From Chitinibacter sp046530675 (GTDB taxonomy: Bacteria; Pseudomonadota; Gammaproteobacteria; Burkholderiales; Chitinibacteraceae): DNA of 64,000 nucleotides. Position numbers and translations under genes: made by a program. Positions 1 through 8,688 of the stretch are shown here, piece after piece (the stretch's first letter is position 1; the number at the start of each line of letters is the position of its first letter). A model generated the notes under the pieces. It was not told the DNA's origin and searched no databases. It saw nothing but the letters and a program-made list of their open reading frames with translations. Location of the stretch: positions 434,001-498,000 of the forward strand of contig NZ_CP172558.1 of NCBI RefSeq assembly GCF_046530675.1, written 5' to 3'.

Positions 1-455
1 AAGCCAACACAAGCGACGATAATCCAGGCCGGCAAAGTCACGCCAAACAACATGAAATCGATATTCGAGCAGTCCCCCACCGGGCGGATCACCGCGGCAA
101 TCCAGCCGGGCAAGGCATTCAGGTCAATCGGGAATGGCAGACTGGCAGCACAAGATACGGTCGGATCTTTCGGCCCGTATTGCAGCCAGACATGACGCAC
201 GCCGGTCACCGCACCAAACAACGCCCAGCCGGTCAGCACAGTGCACCAGGCATAAACGCCGGAGCGGGTTTTGGGCGGAATGATCGCAGCGAGCAAGGCG
301 GTTAGCCCGAAGCCGATCAGAGCAATGCGCTCATACACGCACATCAGGCACGGCATCAGCCATTCGTAAAACTGGTGATAAAGCGCGAAAGCAATCATTC
401 CGGAACATGCAATAAACAGAACGCCGAAACCGGCTCGCCAGCGAAACAGATTCAT
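1..455 (-). CDS. dsbB: Disulfide bond formation protein B, 3' end cut by window edge
   Basis: DsbB is the inner-membrane quinone reductase that reoxidises DsbA so that periplasmic proteins can form disulfides. Reading leftwards from the ATG at 455 gives about 151 residues (MNLFRWRAG...) with four hydrophobic segments. Both redox pairs are present: Cys36-Leu-Met-Cys39 in the first periplasmic loop, and Cys102 and Cys129 in the second, close to the E. coli positions 41/44 and 104/130. The frame stays open to base 1, so only the last 10-20 residues are missing. The MITE-like element lies just upstream of the gene. Confidence 0.9.
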   Translation of the reverse strand, partial: MNLFRWRAGFGVLFIACSGMIAFALYHQFYEWLMPCLMCVYERIALIGFGLTALLAAIIPPKTRSGVYAWCTVLTGWALFGAVTGVRHVWLQYGPKDPTVSCAASLPFPIDLNALPGWIAAVIRPVGDCSNIDFMLFGVTLPAWIIVACVG

Positions 456-517
456 TCCGAAACTCCGCGCAGATAGGAAATACCTATTCTAACGCTGAAA
501 TTGATTCATTGGTCGTA

Positions 518-829
518 ATTAGGCTCTGTTGACGTTTGGCTTACGGTCGCGCTGGCGCGATTTTTGTGACGAATCAAGGCATTGGCTGCGATGCATAGTC
601 ATTCTATGTGAGCAGGCAATAACGCAGAGTCGTCACAAAAAGCGCCCAGCCCGGAAGGTTTGGCTGTGGATTTTTTTAGATAACAATCCGCCTGACACTG
701 CATTGCAAAACCTTCACGTAGAATGACTATGCATCAGGAACTGTTTTTATAGATAAAGGCATGCCGCCTTGTTTCAGGCCAAAACCAGCACAAACGCGAC
801 TCGCAAACCAAACGTCAACAGAGCCTAAT
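518..829. mobile_element. MITE-like palindromic element, full copy (312 bp)
   Basis: The ends are perfect inverted repeats: ATTAGGCTCTGTTGACGTTT begins at 518 and its complement ends at 829. The similarity continues inward as an imperfect palindrome; for example GATGCATAGTCATTCTA near 590 recurs inverted near 720-735. A second nested pair (TTTTTGTGACGA / TCGTCACAAAAA) lies near 565 and 630. There is no transposase gene, so this is a non-autonomous element. The TIR start GGCTCTGTTG resembles IS5-group ends; that assignment is inference. TA flanks both ends. The right TIR contains the stop codon of the patatin gene. Confidence 0.8.
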
Positions 830-1973
830 CCGCCGCGAGAAAATGACGGAGTTGCGCCTCTTTTTCGAGCGCATCGCGATAACCCAGCGTAATCAGCTTG
901 CGCGAGTACGGGCCACAGAACAGCAGATAACTCGCCAGCACCGAACCTTGCCGCCGGAAAGCGCCCAGACCGCCGAGAAAGAACCGCATTCCGAGCGAAA
1001 ATTCGCGCCGGAATGGCAGCGTCAGTTTTTCCAGCGGCTGCGACGGCGAAATCGTCAGCACTTCAATCGGGCGCAAGCCCGCACCATCGCGCAACACGCT
1101 CGGAATATAGGAAATCGTTCGGTTGATGCGCGTGATGCGTTCCAGATCGGTTTCGAGCGAATCGAGGAAAATGCTGTTCATCAGCTGGCCGCTGACCTGT
1201 GCCAGCGTCGGATAACTATTGGTGTGCTGGCGCGCCGGGCCATCGTCGCTTTGCGGCGCAACCCCGATCACCAGCACGCGCCGGGCGCCCAGATGAATCG
1301 CCGGGCTCAGCGGCGCGATTTGCCGCACCGAGCCATCACCAAAATATTCACGGTTAATATGCTCGGCTGGAAAAACCAGCGGAATTGCGCTGGACGCCAT
1401 CAGATGAGAGAGATTCAGCTCGGTACGTACGCCGATGCGCGAAGCACGCTGCCAGCTCTCTAATTCGGGAACGCCTTGAAAAAAAGCCACCGATTGGCCC
1501 GAGCTATAACCCAGCGCCGAAATCGACACGGCCTTGAGCGAGCCGCGATCGAGATTGCGCTGGATTTGCGAAAAATCGACGATACCGGACAGGAATTCGC
1601 GCAATGGCGAGTTATCAAGAAACGAGCGAGGATTTTTCTCGCCCAGACCGCCCAGCAGCAGCGCCGCCAGCCAGTGCACTCCGGTCGCCATCAGGCAACG
1701 CATCGAACCGTGATAAATCTGCTCGGGGTTAAGGTTCTGCCACATCCGCGCCAGCGAAAAAACCGAATGGCGAAACTGCGAAGCGCCCATCGCCAGCCCG
1801 GCGGCGTTGATCGCACCAGCTGAAGTGCCGCAAATAATCGGGAAAGGATTGGGCGCATGTTGTGGCAGTAACCTGGCAATCGCCAGCAAAACGCCAACCT
1901 GATAAGCCGCCCGTGCGCCACCGCCCGACAGAATCAGCGCCGTATCGGGTGCGGCATTCAGATTCCGGCTCAT
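825..1973 (-). CDS. Patatin-like phospholipase family protein
   Basis: Predicted serine lipid acyl hydrolase of the patatin/RssA-like family, 382 aa, acting on membrane phospholipids or acyl esters. It has the glycine-rich oxyanion loop GGGARAAYQ (residues 17-25), the nucleophile elbow G-T-S-A-G with Ser51, and the Asp of the catalytic dyad in FGDGS near residue 213. No signal peptide is seen. GGAGG precedes the ATG at 1973. The stop codon TAG (825-827) lies inside the terminal repeat of the adjoining MITE, so the present C-terminus (...LRHFLAAD) may have been defined by the insertion. Substrate unknown. Confidence 0.88.
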   Translation of the reverse strand: MSRNLNAAPDTALILSGGGARAAYQVGVLLAIARLLPQHAPNPFPIICGTSAGAINAAGLAMGASQFRHSVFSLARMWQNLNPEQIYHGSMRCLMATGVHWLAALLLGGLGEKNPRSFLDNSPLREFLSGIVDFSQIQRNLDRGSLKAVSISALGYSSGQSVAFFQGVPELESWQRASRIGVRTELNLSHLMASSAIPLVFPAEHINREYFGDGSVRQIAPLSPAIHLGARRVLVIGVAPQSDDGPARQHTNSYPTLAQVSGQLMNSIFLDSLETDLERITRINRTISYIPSVLRDGAGLRPIEVLTISPSQPLEKLTLPFRREFSLGMRFFLGGLGAFRRQGSVLASYLLFCGPYSRKLITLGYRDALEKEAQLRHFLAAD

Positions 1974-2128
1974 ATCGCCTCCCCCGCCGGATTTGCTGAT
2001 CCGGCTATTGCTTTCAGGCTAGCTTGTAAGGACAGCGAGAGCAATCATGCGACGCAACATCAGTAAGGTCTGATAAGCAGCCCCATAATCCATCAATCAC
2101 AATATGACAAGTAAATCATTCAAGGCCG

Positions 2129-2157
2129 TGGTCGAAAAACTGACAGTTCGGTATAAT
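2129..2157 (+). promoter_or_regulatory. Probable sigma-70 promoter of guaB
   Basis: A perfect -10 hexamer TATAAT at 2152-2157 follows a weak -35-like TGGTCG at 2129-2134 with a 17-bp spacer, 28 bp before the guaB ATG. The -35 match is poor, so the call rests mainly on the -10 box and its position. Confidence 0.45.
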
Positions 2158-2184
2158 GCTTTTTTGGCGAAAAGGATTTAGCTC

Positions 2185-3651
2185 ATGCGCATTGTGCAAA
2201 AAGCCCTCACGTTCGACGACGTTTTGCTCGTCCCTGCTCATTCAAACGTGATGCCACGCGATGTCTCGTTGGCAACCCAGTTCACGCGCGGTATCCGCCT
2301 GAACCTCCCTCTGGTGTCCGCTGCAATGGATACCGTCACCGAAGCGCGTCTGGCCATTGCCATGGCACAGGAAGGCGGCATCGGTATCATCCATAAAAAC
2401 ATGACTCCCGCAATGCAGGCCAAAGAAGTAGCCAAAGTAAAACGCTACGAATCGGGCATTGTGAAAGACCCGGTCACTGTGGCACCCAGTATGCTGGTTC
2501 GCGACGTCATTGCTTTGACTCGCCAGCATAAAATCTCCGGCCTGCCGGTGATCGACAACGGTCAGCTCGTTGGTATCGTCACCAACCGTGACCTGCGTTT
2601 TGAAACCCGCCTGGACGTGCCGGTTGCTTCGATCATGACGCCAAAAGAAAAACTGGTAACGGTCCGCGAGGGCACCAGCATTGAAGACGCGCGCACCTTG
2701 ATGCACGAACACCGCCTTGAGCGCGTACTGGTTGTTGATGGCGCTTTCCAGCTCAAAGGCCTGATTACTGTTAAAGACATTATCAAAACCAGCGAACACC
2801 CGCTGGCCGCCAAAGACGAACAAGGCCGTCTGCGCGTTGGCGCTGCGGTTGGCGTTGGCGCAGGCACTGACGAACGCGTGCAATTGCTCGTCGAAGCGGG
2901 CGTTGACGTGATCGTTGTCGATACCGCGCATGGCCACAGCCAGGGCGTGATCGATCGCGTGCGTTGGGTCAAAACCAACTTCCCCCAAGTCCAAGTGATT
3001 GGTGGCAATATCGCCACTGGCGCAGCGGCCAAAGCACTGGTTGAAGCCGGCGCGGATGCCGTCAAAGTCGGCATTGGTCCTGGCTCGATCTGCACGACGC
3101 GGATTGTGGCCGGTGTCGGCGTTCCGCAAATTTCTGCCGTAGCGAATGTCGCCGAAGCCCTTGCTGGCACCGGCGTACCCTTGATCGCTGACGGCGGTAT
3201 CCGCTTCTCGGGCGACATAGCCAAAGCCATCGCCGCTGGCGCGCACATGGTCATGCTCGGCGGCCTCTTCGGTGGCACTGAAGAAGCACCGGGTGAAGTT
3301 GAACTCTACCAAGGTCGCTCATACAAGAGCTACCGCGGCATGGGCTCGCTGGGCGCGATGTCGGGCGCGAATGGCTCGTCAGACCGTTACTTCCAGGACA
3401 AAACGGCGGACGCCGACAAGCTTGTTCCGGAAGGCATCGAAGGTCGCGTTCCTTACAAAGGCCCGCTAACTGCCGTGATTCACCAATTGATGGGCGGCCT
3501 GCGTTCGTCAATGGGTTATCTCGGTTGTGCCAGCATCGACGACGTTCACGCCAAAGCCGAATTCGTGCAAATTACCGCAGCCGGTATTCGTGAATCACAC
3601 GTTCATGATGTGCAGATCACCAAGGAAGCGCCAAACTATCATCAAGACTAA
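2185..3651 (+). CDS. guaB: IMP dehydrogenase
   Basis: Catalyses the NAD-dependent oxidation of IMP to XMP, the committed step of GMP synthesis, in the cytosol. The 488-aa length is typical. The TIM-barrel is interrupted by a tandem CBS (Bateman) module at roughly residues 93-205 (the IMTPKEKLVTV region). The catalytic loop GPGSICTTR carries Cys303, and the GADAVKVG and DGGIRFSGD phosphate-binding segments follow. AAAGGA precedes the ATG. guaA, often downstream, is not here; the gene ends in its own terminator and is probably monocistronic. Confidence 0.97.
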   Translation: MRIVQKALTFDDVLLVPAHSNVMPRDVSLATQFTRGIRLNLPLVSAAMDTVTEARLAIAMAQEGGIGIIHKNMTPAMQAKEVAKVKRYESGIVKDPVTVAPSMLVRDVIALTRQHKISGLPVIDNGQLVGIVTNRDLRFETRLDVPVASIMTPKEKLVTVREGTSIEDARTLMHEHRLERVLVVDGAFQLKGLITVKDIIKTSEHPLAAKDEQGRLRVGAAVGVGAGTDERVQLLVEAGVDVIVVDTAHGHSQGVIDRVRWVKTNFPQVQVIGGNIATGAAAKALVEAGADAVKVGIGPGSICTTRIVAGVGVPQISAVANVAEALAGTGVPLIADGGIRFSGDIAKAIAAGAHMVMLGGLFGGTEEAPGEVELYQGRSYKSYRGMGSLGAMSGANGSSDRYFQDKTADADKLVPEGIEGRVPYKGPLTAVIHQLMGGLRSSMGYLGCASIDDVHAKAEFVQITAAGIRESHVHDVQITKEAPNYHQD

Positions 3652-3670
3652 GTGCTTGAACCCATCACAA

Positions 3671-3704
3671 AAAAACCGCCCCTCGCAAGATCGGGCGGTT
3701 TTTT
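3671..3704 (+). terminator. Rho-independent terminator of guaB
   Basis: The stem AAACCGCCC / GGGCGGTTT with a short loop is followed by a T-run, 20 bp after the guaB stop. Confidence 0.9.
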
Positions 3705-3730
3705 ATCAAGCATTTCAGCACACCCAGCAA

Positions 3731-3779
3731 GGGTATATTGCCACAAACATTAAATTAATTAGCCTACACGGCAATACCA
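3731..3779. repeat. 49-bp GGGTAT...ATACC repeat, copy 1
   Basis: Begins GGGTATATTGCC and ends GGCAATACCA exactly 49 bp later. It lies in the convergent gap between guaB and the binding-protein gene. Here the inverted ends are extended (TATTGCC / GGCAATA). Confidence 0.75.
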
Positions 3780-3819
3780 AGGCATGTATCTTGGCTCAAT
3801 CATAAAATACCAAGCCAAT

Positions 3820-4578
3820 TTAATCGGCAAACTGTTTTTGCAGAGCCAAATAACGACCGCTTTCTACCACGCGCTGAAAAGCCTGGTTCCAGCGCTTCAC
3901 TTCGCTCTCAGGCGTATCGAGCGATAAAGCGATATAGCCCATTGATTCACTGATGATCACAGGTGTTGCACGCACCGACCCAGGGGCAACTCCCGCATCG
4001 GCTATTTTTTCCTCCAGCCCTTTATCCGCCGAAGCCAGCAAGCGCACATTTCCGGCCTCCAGCATCCGGAAACAGCCGATATAACTATTATTGCGCTGTA
4101 ATTTGCTAAAGCCGAGTTTGCTCAATTGCGTATCACTGACACCACGATTGACCACGCACACCGGCAAATCACGTGCATCATTGAGTGAATGAATGCCGGT
4201 CGGGTATTTCGGGTTTTCATAGAACAAATCTTTTTCTTTGGAAATCGGCCCGACCCAGCGCATCAGGGCTTCACGCTCCGGAATCCGGCTGACATTAAAA
4301 AAAGCAATCCGTGGCTCGGTCTGCAACTGATACAAACCCCGCGCCAGCGGCACTTCCTCAATTTTGGTCGGCAAACCCAGCTCCAGCAGCACCGCCCTGC
4401 TGACTTCCAGATAAAAAGCACGCTTGCCCGCATGCGGAATACCGCGCAACTCTCCGCCTTGTTTCTGCGCTTCGTCGCTCAGGCTATGCGTCAACACCGT
4501 CCAGTCTGCAGCCTGTGCAAGGGTAGATGCCAGTAGGAAAACCAGCAGCGAAATAAACGGGGAGCGATAGACGCGCAT
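3820..4578 (-). CDS. Periplasmic amino-acid-binding-like protein (SBP family 3)
   Basis: 252-aa protein with a cleavable signal peptide (hydrophobic core LLVFLLASTLAQA, then ADWTVLTH). It is followed by a bilobed periplasmic binding-protein fold of the type used by polar amino-acid ABC transporters and some sensor proteins. No permease or ATPase gene is adjacent, so ligand and role are unknown. The first ATG is at 4578; a TTG three codons upstream would only add MSV. The start lacks a strong ribosome-binding site. Convergent with guaB. Confidence 0.75.
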   Translation of the reverse strand: MRVYRSPFISLLVFLLASTLAQAADWTVLTHSLSDEAQKQGGELRGIPHAGKRAFYLEVSRAVLLELGLPTKIEEVPLARGLYQLQTEPRIAFFNVSRIPEREALMRWVGPISKEKDLFYENPKYPTGIHSLNDARDLPVCVVNRGVSDTQLSKLGFSKLQRNNSYIGCFRMLEAGNVRLLASADKGLEEKIADAGVAPGSVRATPVIISESMGYIALSLDTPESEVKRWNQAFQRVVESGRYLALQKQFAD

Positions 4579-4664
4579 GACGGACAATCAGCCAATTAAG
4601 AATATGCTTATCAATAAACATCCAAAATGCCATTCCAGCAAGCGCCACTTGCTCCGCGTGCCGG

Positions 4665-5138
4665 CTATTTTTCCATTTTTGCCAGCAACTCAGGCGTCAG
4701 CATAGCGCGCAAATCAGCCTGACCATCGCGGCACTGCAACCAGCACACAGCAGCTTTTTTCAGATTTAGGCTCCGCTCGACACCACACAACAACAAGCTG
4801 GCGACACCACCCAAAATCGGCTGATGCCCGACCAGAATCACCACTTTACCCGCGGCCTGCTGCACCACTTCCTGCGCTACATCCAGTAGCGACTGTGCAC
4901 AGGCCTGATCCGGATTCAGCCGAGCATCAATCATCACCGGCCAGCCCAGTGCCGCAGCCGTTTGCTGGCTACGAATCGCTTGACTGGCAAAAACACACAC
5001 CTCACGCCCAGCCAGCTGCGCGCGCAAGCACTTCGCCATTTGCGCCGCCTGTTTGCAGCCTTTACCGGTCAGTGCACGCGCCAGATCATTGGCCGCCCTA
5101 TCTTCGGCCTCGGCATGTCGCCAGAGAATCAGATCCAT
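4665..5138 (-). CDS. sixA: Phosphohistidine phosphatase SixA-like
   Basis: Small histidine-phosphatase-superfamily enzyme, 157 aa. The nucleophile motif is LWRHAEAED with His8, and the second catalytic histidine is in VGHQPILG. The length and the compact all-in-one fold match SixA, which removes phosphate from histidine on phosphotransfer domains. GAGGAG lies just before the ATG. It is a single gene; a truncated MITE arm lies 80 bp upstream. Confidence 0.85.
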   Translation of the reverse strand: MDLILWRHAEAEDRAANDLARALTGKGCKQAAQMAKCLRAQLAGREVCVFASQAIRSQQTAAALGWPVMIDARLNPDQACAQSLLDVAQEVVQQAAGKVVILVGHQPILGGVASLLLCGVERSLNLKKAAVCWLQCRDGQADLRAMLTPELLAKMEK

Positions 5139-5217
5139 GGGAACTCCTCGTCGTTGGGGTGAGCAATCAGGCCAGTATCATCGGTAGTTTAGTTTCATAT
5201 GGAAAAAGCGGGATCAC

Positions 5218-5323
5218 TTAGGCTCTGTTGACGTTTGGTTTACGGTCGCGCTGGCGCGATTTTTGTGACGAATCAAGGCATTGGCTGCGATGCATAGTCA
5301 TTCTATGTGAGCAGGCAATAACG
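5218..5323. mobile_element. MITE arm, truncated copy 2
   Basis: Matches bases 519-624 of the full MITE with a single C/T difference across 106 bp, then diverges abruptly. Only one arm is present, with no matching right end nearby. The near identity implies recent movement or gene conversion. Confidence 0.8.
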
Positions 5324-5600
5324 GTTGTAATTGCTTTAATCATTTTGCTGTGCGCAGCCATGCTACTGCCAGCCTTGTTTTGCCTTATTTCTGATCGCTA
5401 TTTGCGTCGCAGAAAAAACGAAATTCAATCGAAAGCAATCAAATCCGATCCAGCTCAAATAACCAGGCGCCACAGCCTTGAGTTGCTCGTCACGAAGAAA
5501 AAACCCGCCCACCGAAGAGCGCAAAACAATATGAAAAACCTGAAGCTGCATAACTACGATTACACTACGCTAATCGCAGCAATTTTATTGCAAAGGAAAT
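5324..5600. other. Intergenic DNA, possible gene remnant
   Basis: In the plus frame just after the MITE arm, a hydrophobic stretch (VVIALIILLCAAMLL...) followed by basic residues reads like a membrane-anchor fragment. It has no start of its own and runs out of frame with anything recognisable. It could be debris of a gene cut by the element, or chance. Confidence 0.2.
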
Positions 5601-5603
5601 CCG

Positions 5604-5864
5604 ATGAACCCAGTAAGCAGCCCCCTCCGCCTGCGCAAATTGCCCGCCCGTTACGCCGCGGTCGTGCTGCCCTTTTTCCTGTCCATCCTGATGACCTGCA
5701 TTGTGTCGTTTGTCAGCACCTTAAAAGGCGTGGGCTGGGCGGCTGGGATTCCCCGTATCTGGCTTATTTCCTGGGGGTTTTCATGGCTCGTCGCCTTCCC
5801 GACGCTGCTGCTCGTACTGCCGCTGGTGCGCAAATTAACCTCGTTTGTGGTTGAATCGGTCTGA
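5604..5864 (+). CDS. DUF2798 family small membrane protein
   Basis: 86-aa protein with two transmembrane helices (AAVVLPFFLSILMTCIVSFVSTL and WLISWGFSWLVAFPTLLLVLPLV) and a basic N-terminus. The pattern, including the P-F..S..M.....S......G and W...W..A.P..L...P.....L residues, fits DUF2798. Function unknown. AAAGGA lies before the ATG. The next gene starts 22 bp downstream on the same strand, so the two may be co-transcribed. Confidence 0.75.
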   Translation: MNPVSSPLRLRKLPARYAAVVLPFFLSILMTCIVSFVSTLKGVGWAAGIPRIWLISWGFSWLVAFPTLLLVLPLVRKLTSFVVESV

Positions 5865-5886
5865 TCGATTGATAAAGCCATCCAGC

Positions 5887-6423
5887 ATGAACTCCACCTC
5901 CTTCACTGCAACACTACTCTGCCCGGCCACACCAGGCGACGGCGCACCGTGGTTTTTCGTCGTTTTGCCCAGAGAAATCAGCGCCACCCTACCCAGACGC
6001 GGCAGAACCAGCGTCGCGGGAACCCTCAACGGTCAGCCTTTTCAGGCTACGTTGGAGCCCGACGGGCAGTTGAGCCACTGGCTGAAAATCAGCGACGAGT
6101 TGCGCGAAGCGGCCGGTGCGACCATTGGCGAGCAGGTCACACTGGAAATCGCACCACTGGAGCAGGAACCCGAGCCGGAAATCCCAGCCGACTTTCAGGC
6201 TGCGCTGGACATGGCGCCCGCAGCGCAAGCCGTCTGGAACGACACGACCACGCTCGCGCGAGTGGACTGGATACACTGGATAGTCTCGGCCAAGCAGGCC
6301 AAAACTCGAATGCAGCGCATTGCCAATGCCTGCGACATGCTGGCGTCCGGCAAGCGACGAGTTTGCTGTTTTGATGAGTCGGGCTATTACAGCAAGGCGT
6401 TTCGCGCACCGCAGAGCCGGTAG
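5887..6423 (+). CDS. DUF1905 / YdeI-OmpD-associated family protein
   Basis: 178-aa cytosolic protein. Residues 5-80 form a DUF1905 domain (FTATL...GAPWFFVVLP...GTLNGQPFQATL). The C-terminal part (PADFQAALDMAPAAQAVWNDTT...RVDWIHWIVSAKQAKTRMQRI) matches the bacteriocin-protection YdeI/OmpD-associated family. The biochemical role is unknown. The internal ATG at 5887 is preferred over the frame opening at 5845, because the extra 14 residues overlap the previous gene and lie outside the domain. Confidence 0.75.
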   Translation: MNSTSFTATLLCPATPGDGAPWFFVVLPREISATLPRRGRTSVAGTLNGQPFQATLEPDGQLSHWLKISDELREAAGATIGEQVTLEIAPLEQEPEPEIPADFQAALDMAPAAQAVWNDTTTLARVDWIHWIVSAKQAKTRMQRIANACDMLASGKRRVCCFDESGYYSKAFRAPQSR

Positions 6424-6487
6424 GCGGTAGGGAGTGAAAAGCACACGGGATGTGCGTCCCCTAGGCTTAACAAATACCATGGTCTTC

Positions 6488-6519
6488 GGCCAGTCAGGGG
6501 CGTCTTGCTCGCCCCTTGC
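6488..6519. repeat. Hairpin repeat, copy 1 (related copy at 8204-8237)
   Basis: A stretch reading GGCCAGTCAGGGGC...GCCCCTTGC is repeated with small changes at 8204-8237. It contains its own inverted pair GGGGC / GCCCC. Confidence 0.6.
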
Positions 6520-6524
6520 GGGAA

Positions 6525-6692
6525 AAGCGCATTGAAAACATCGCGCCATCGGCGCAAAAAATCACAAATAATGTAGGACGGGTTAGCCGCAGGCGCGCCC
6601 TGAAGGAAGTACCCTTGGGGTGGTGTAAGCCGCCAATATGGTGATTCATCCAAGTTCAGTTCGGCGCGGATCAAGACCCGCCCTACAAGGCT
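6525..6692. repeat. Composite inverted repeat upstream of 6727 gene
   Basis: The segment from GCGCATTGAAAACA through GTAGGACGGGTTAGCCG to GACCCGCCCTACAAGGCT is related to 8689-8853, which precedes the next gene. The outer GTAGG-CGGGT and ACCCGCCCTAC arms are inverted, a common proteobacterial palindrome type. Confidence 0.6.
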
Positions 6693-6726
6693 AAATATAT
6701 TTAAAAACAATACCGTGAGAGTCAAA

Positions 6727-7647
6727 ATGAAGCATTCACATACATCCATCATCGGTCTACTGATGTTGTGTCCGTTGATTCTCGTTTTCACGCCAGCAAC
6801 TGGTGCATGTGCCGAACCGGCCATGACCTTCATCTACAATACACCGGAATCGGCTCGGGATACTCGTAATGACTATACATGGCGAATATTGCGAACGGCA
6901 TTGGAAAGAACGCGAAACCGATATGGTGATTTTGTACTGAAACCATCCACCGGCGTCATGAATGAAGCGAGGCAGATACAAGAAATGACTGCCAGGTCAT
7001 CGCTCATCAATACCATGGTTCTTCCCGTGCGCAGCAAACTAGAACCAGATTTGATTCCTGTACGGATTCCTGTCGAGAGAGGCTTGCTAGGTTATCGCGT
7101 GCTCCTTATTCGCGCCGAAGAGCAGAGCCTGTTCGACAAGATTAAAACTCTCGACGAGCTGCGTACTATACGAATCGGGCAAGGGGCGACCTGGATAGAT
7201 ACCAAAATATTGACTGACCAGGGGTTCCGCATAGTGAGTGGCATGACGTATGAGGGGTTATTCAACATGCTGAAATACAAGCGATTTGATGCTTTCAGCA
7301 GAGGCGTTGCCGAAGCCGCTCATGAGTTGAAGGAGTGGCAGTCGCATATTCCAAATTTGGCCATTGAGAAACGCATACTGCTTTACTATCCAATGCCGGC
7401 CTATTTCTGGTTTCCCAATACCGTGGATGGCAGGATGCGCGCAGAACGCGTCAAGAAAGGTCTGACCGAAATGACGGCTGACGGCACCATGAAAAAAATG
7501 TTCAACCAGGAGTATGCCCCTTTGCTTAAGCAGCTAAATCTGGCGGGACGCCTTTTGTTCAGGATTCCCAATTCTCAGCTGGGGACATCCGAACCACTAG
7601 CTGATACTTCTCTTTGGTTCACACCGGCAGAGTTACTGGGGCAGTGA
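6727..7647 (+). CDS. Orphan periplasmic binding-protein-like protein
   Basis: 306-aa predicted exported protein: hydrophobic signal segment (TSIIGLLMLCPLILVFTPATGACA), then a type-2 periplasmic binding fold (MTFIYNTPESARDTRNDYTWRIL...FDKIKTLDELRTIRIGQGATWIDTKIL). It resembles solute-binding or sensor-type domains, but no transporter or receptor gene is adjacent and the ligand is unknown. ATG 6727 is chosen because GAGAG precedes it; a GTG at 6715 is also in frame. It lies within the repeat-rich accessory patch and is distinct from the family-3 protein at 3820. Confidence 0.65.
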   Translation: MKHSHTSIIGLLMLCPLILVFTPATGACAEPAMTFIYNTPESARDTRNDYTWRILRTALERTRNRYGDFVLKPSTGVMNEARQIQEMTARSSLINTMVLPVRSKLEPDLIPVRIPVERGLLGYRVLLIRAEEQSLFDKIKTLDELRTIRIGQGATWIDTKILTDQGFRIVSGMTYEGLFNMLKYKRFDAFSRGVAEAAHELKEWQSHIPNLAIEKRILLYYPMPAYFWFPNTVDGRMRAERVKKGLTEMTADGTMKKMFNQEYAPLLKQLNLAGRLLFRIPNSQLGTSEPLADTSLWFTPAELLGQ

Positions 7648-7835
7648 AACGCACCAAAGAGGAATCCGCTGCGAATTATCCTAAATACCAAAGGCTTTAT
7701 TGCACAAATCACCGATGCGCTACTGCCGGTAGCATGAGCAAACCTGCCCTCAATAAGTACAAAACCACCTGCTGGCAAACGCGGGCGTCAGTACTGCATG
7801 ACATAGTCGCCTCCGACACTACAACGCAACACCAT

Positions 7836-7888
7836 GCCCTGACGGCATTTTTCAAACAGCGCGTCTCCACGGGCAATCCGTCCTAATT
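7836..7888. repeat. Direct repeat A, copy 1
   Basis: GCCCTGACGGCATTTTTCAA followed by CTCCACGGGCA and CCGT; a closely similar copy is at 8351-8403, and part of it recurs inverted at 8269-8292. Confidence 0.7.
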
Positions 7889-7898
7889 AGCTGCAATG

Positions 7899-7957
7899 GT
7901 AGGGTCGGCTTTAGCCGACCAAGCGCAATCAAAAAGGTCGGCTAAAGCCGACCCTAC
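7899..7957. repeat. Perfect inverted repeat (GTCGGCTTTAGCCGAC type)
   Basis: Left arm GTAGGGTCGGCTTTAGCCGA and right arm TCGGCTAAAGCCGACCCTAC are exact complements separated by about 15 bp. Each arm is itself palindromic, so two alternative hairpins can form. This is a REP-like element type seen in many proteobacteria. Confidence 0.85.
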
Positions 7958-7972
7958 AGCAATTGGAACCAG

Positions 7973-8021
7973 GGGTATATCTCAGGAGATCAATTCAGTA
8001 TTTATCTCCAGAGCAACACCC
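7973..8021. repeat. 49-bp repeat, copy 2
   Basis: Ends GGGTATATC and GCAACACCC; the inverted ends extend outward to CAGGGG / CCCCTG. An internal stem GGAGAT / ATCTCC is present. Confidence 0.7.
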
Positions 8022-8203
8022 CTGCATGTATATACCGCAATCGTTGGTCTGCATGGACTCCCCTGCAGCTGCGCCGAGCAAGAGTATTTTTATGGTTTGG
8101 CTATTGCACTGCCTGCTATGCAGGCGGTGAACCGGCGGTTTCGCCCGCCGGACGACGTGACGAAGCTTGGCGGCGTGCCGCCGTAGCGAAGGCCGTGGCC
8201 TAA

Positions 8204-8237
8204 GGCCAGTCAGGGGCAGTCTTGCCTTGCCCCTTGC
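8204..8237. repeat. Hairpin repeat, copy 2
   Basis: Second copy of the GGCCAGTCAGGGGC element also present at 6488-6519. Confidence 0.6.
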
Positions 8238-8268
8238 AACCCTAACGCGCCCGATCGCCGCGAAACCC

Positions 8269-8403
8269 CGTTTGAAAAACGCCCGTCAGGGCGCCGCTTC
8301 AACTCGCAGCGCGCTAACGTCGCGCTGCTCAAACAGTCCGCGGCTTAAAACCCTGACGGCCATTTTTCAAACGGCGCGCCTCCACGGGCAGACCGTACTA
8401 ATC
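8269..8403. repeat. Inverted pair of repeat A
   Basis: GTTTGAAAAACGCCCGTCAG at about 8270 is the approximate complement of CTGACGGCCATTTTTCAAAC at about 8353, giving a long stem with a loop of about 60 bp. The right arm is the second copy of direct repeat A. Confidence 0.65.
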
Positions 8404-8411
8404 ACGTACAT

Positions 8412-8460
8412 AGGTATATCGACCAAACGCAAGCTCAACAATTTCTGGCAAGCAATACCA
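8412..8460. repeat. 49-bp repeat, copy 3
   Basis: Begins AGGTATATC and ends AGCAATACCA, 49 bp in all. Confidence 0.7.
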
Positions 8461-8639
8461 CTAGTGAGTATCTGCAATGGTGGGGCTACATGGATTCCCC
8501 TGCAGCTGCGCCGAGCGAGGAACAGGCGGGGCGGGGTTTCGGTTGCGCCTGTTTTGTTAAGCGCAACCGCCGCCTCGACTGTCCGCAGCGAGGGCATCCC
8601 GCGCAGCGGGACGCAGATGCCGGGGGCTGCTTTGGGGTG

Positions 8640-8669
8640 CAGGGGTATTTGCAGAAGCAAATACCCCTG
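8640..8669. repeat. Perfect 30-bp hairpin
   Basis: CAGGGGTATTTGC and its exact complement are separated by AGAA. The outer bases resemble the ends of the 49-bp family, but the spacing is far shorter. Confidence 0.8.
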
Positions 8670-8688
8670 CCCGTCTGCGCGTCGGAAC

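Noticed and set aside
529..726. 65-aa frame MTFGLRSRWRDF..., also opening the frame at 5228
   Set aside because: Lies wholly in the MITE arm; it recurs only because the repeat recurs, with no ribosome-binding site.
2289..2335. GGTATC...ATACCG inside guaB as a repeat copy
   Set aside because: Length 47 and an imperfect right end; consistent with chance in conserved coding sequence.
2242..3312. 356-aa frame antisense to guaB
   Set aside because: Complement of conserved IMPDH codons; no independent support.
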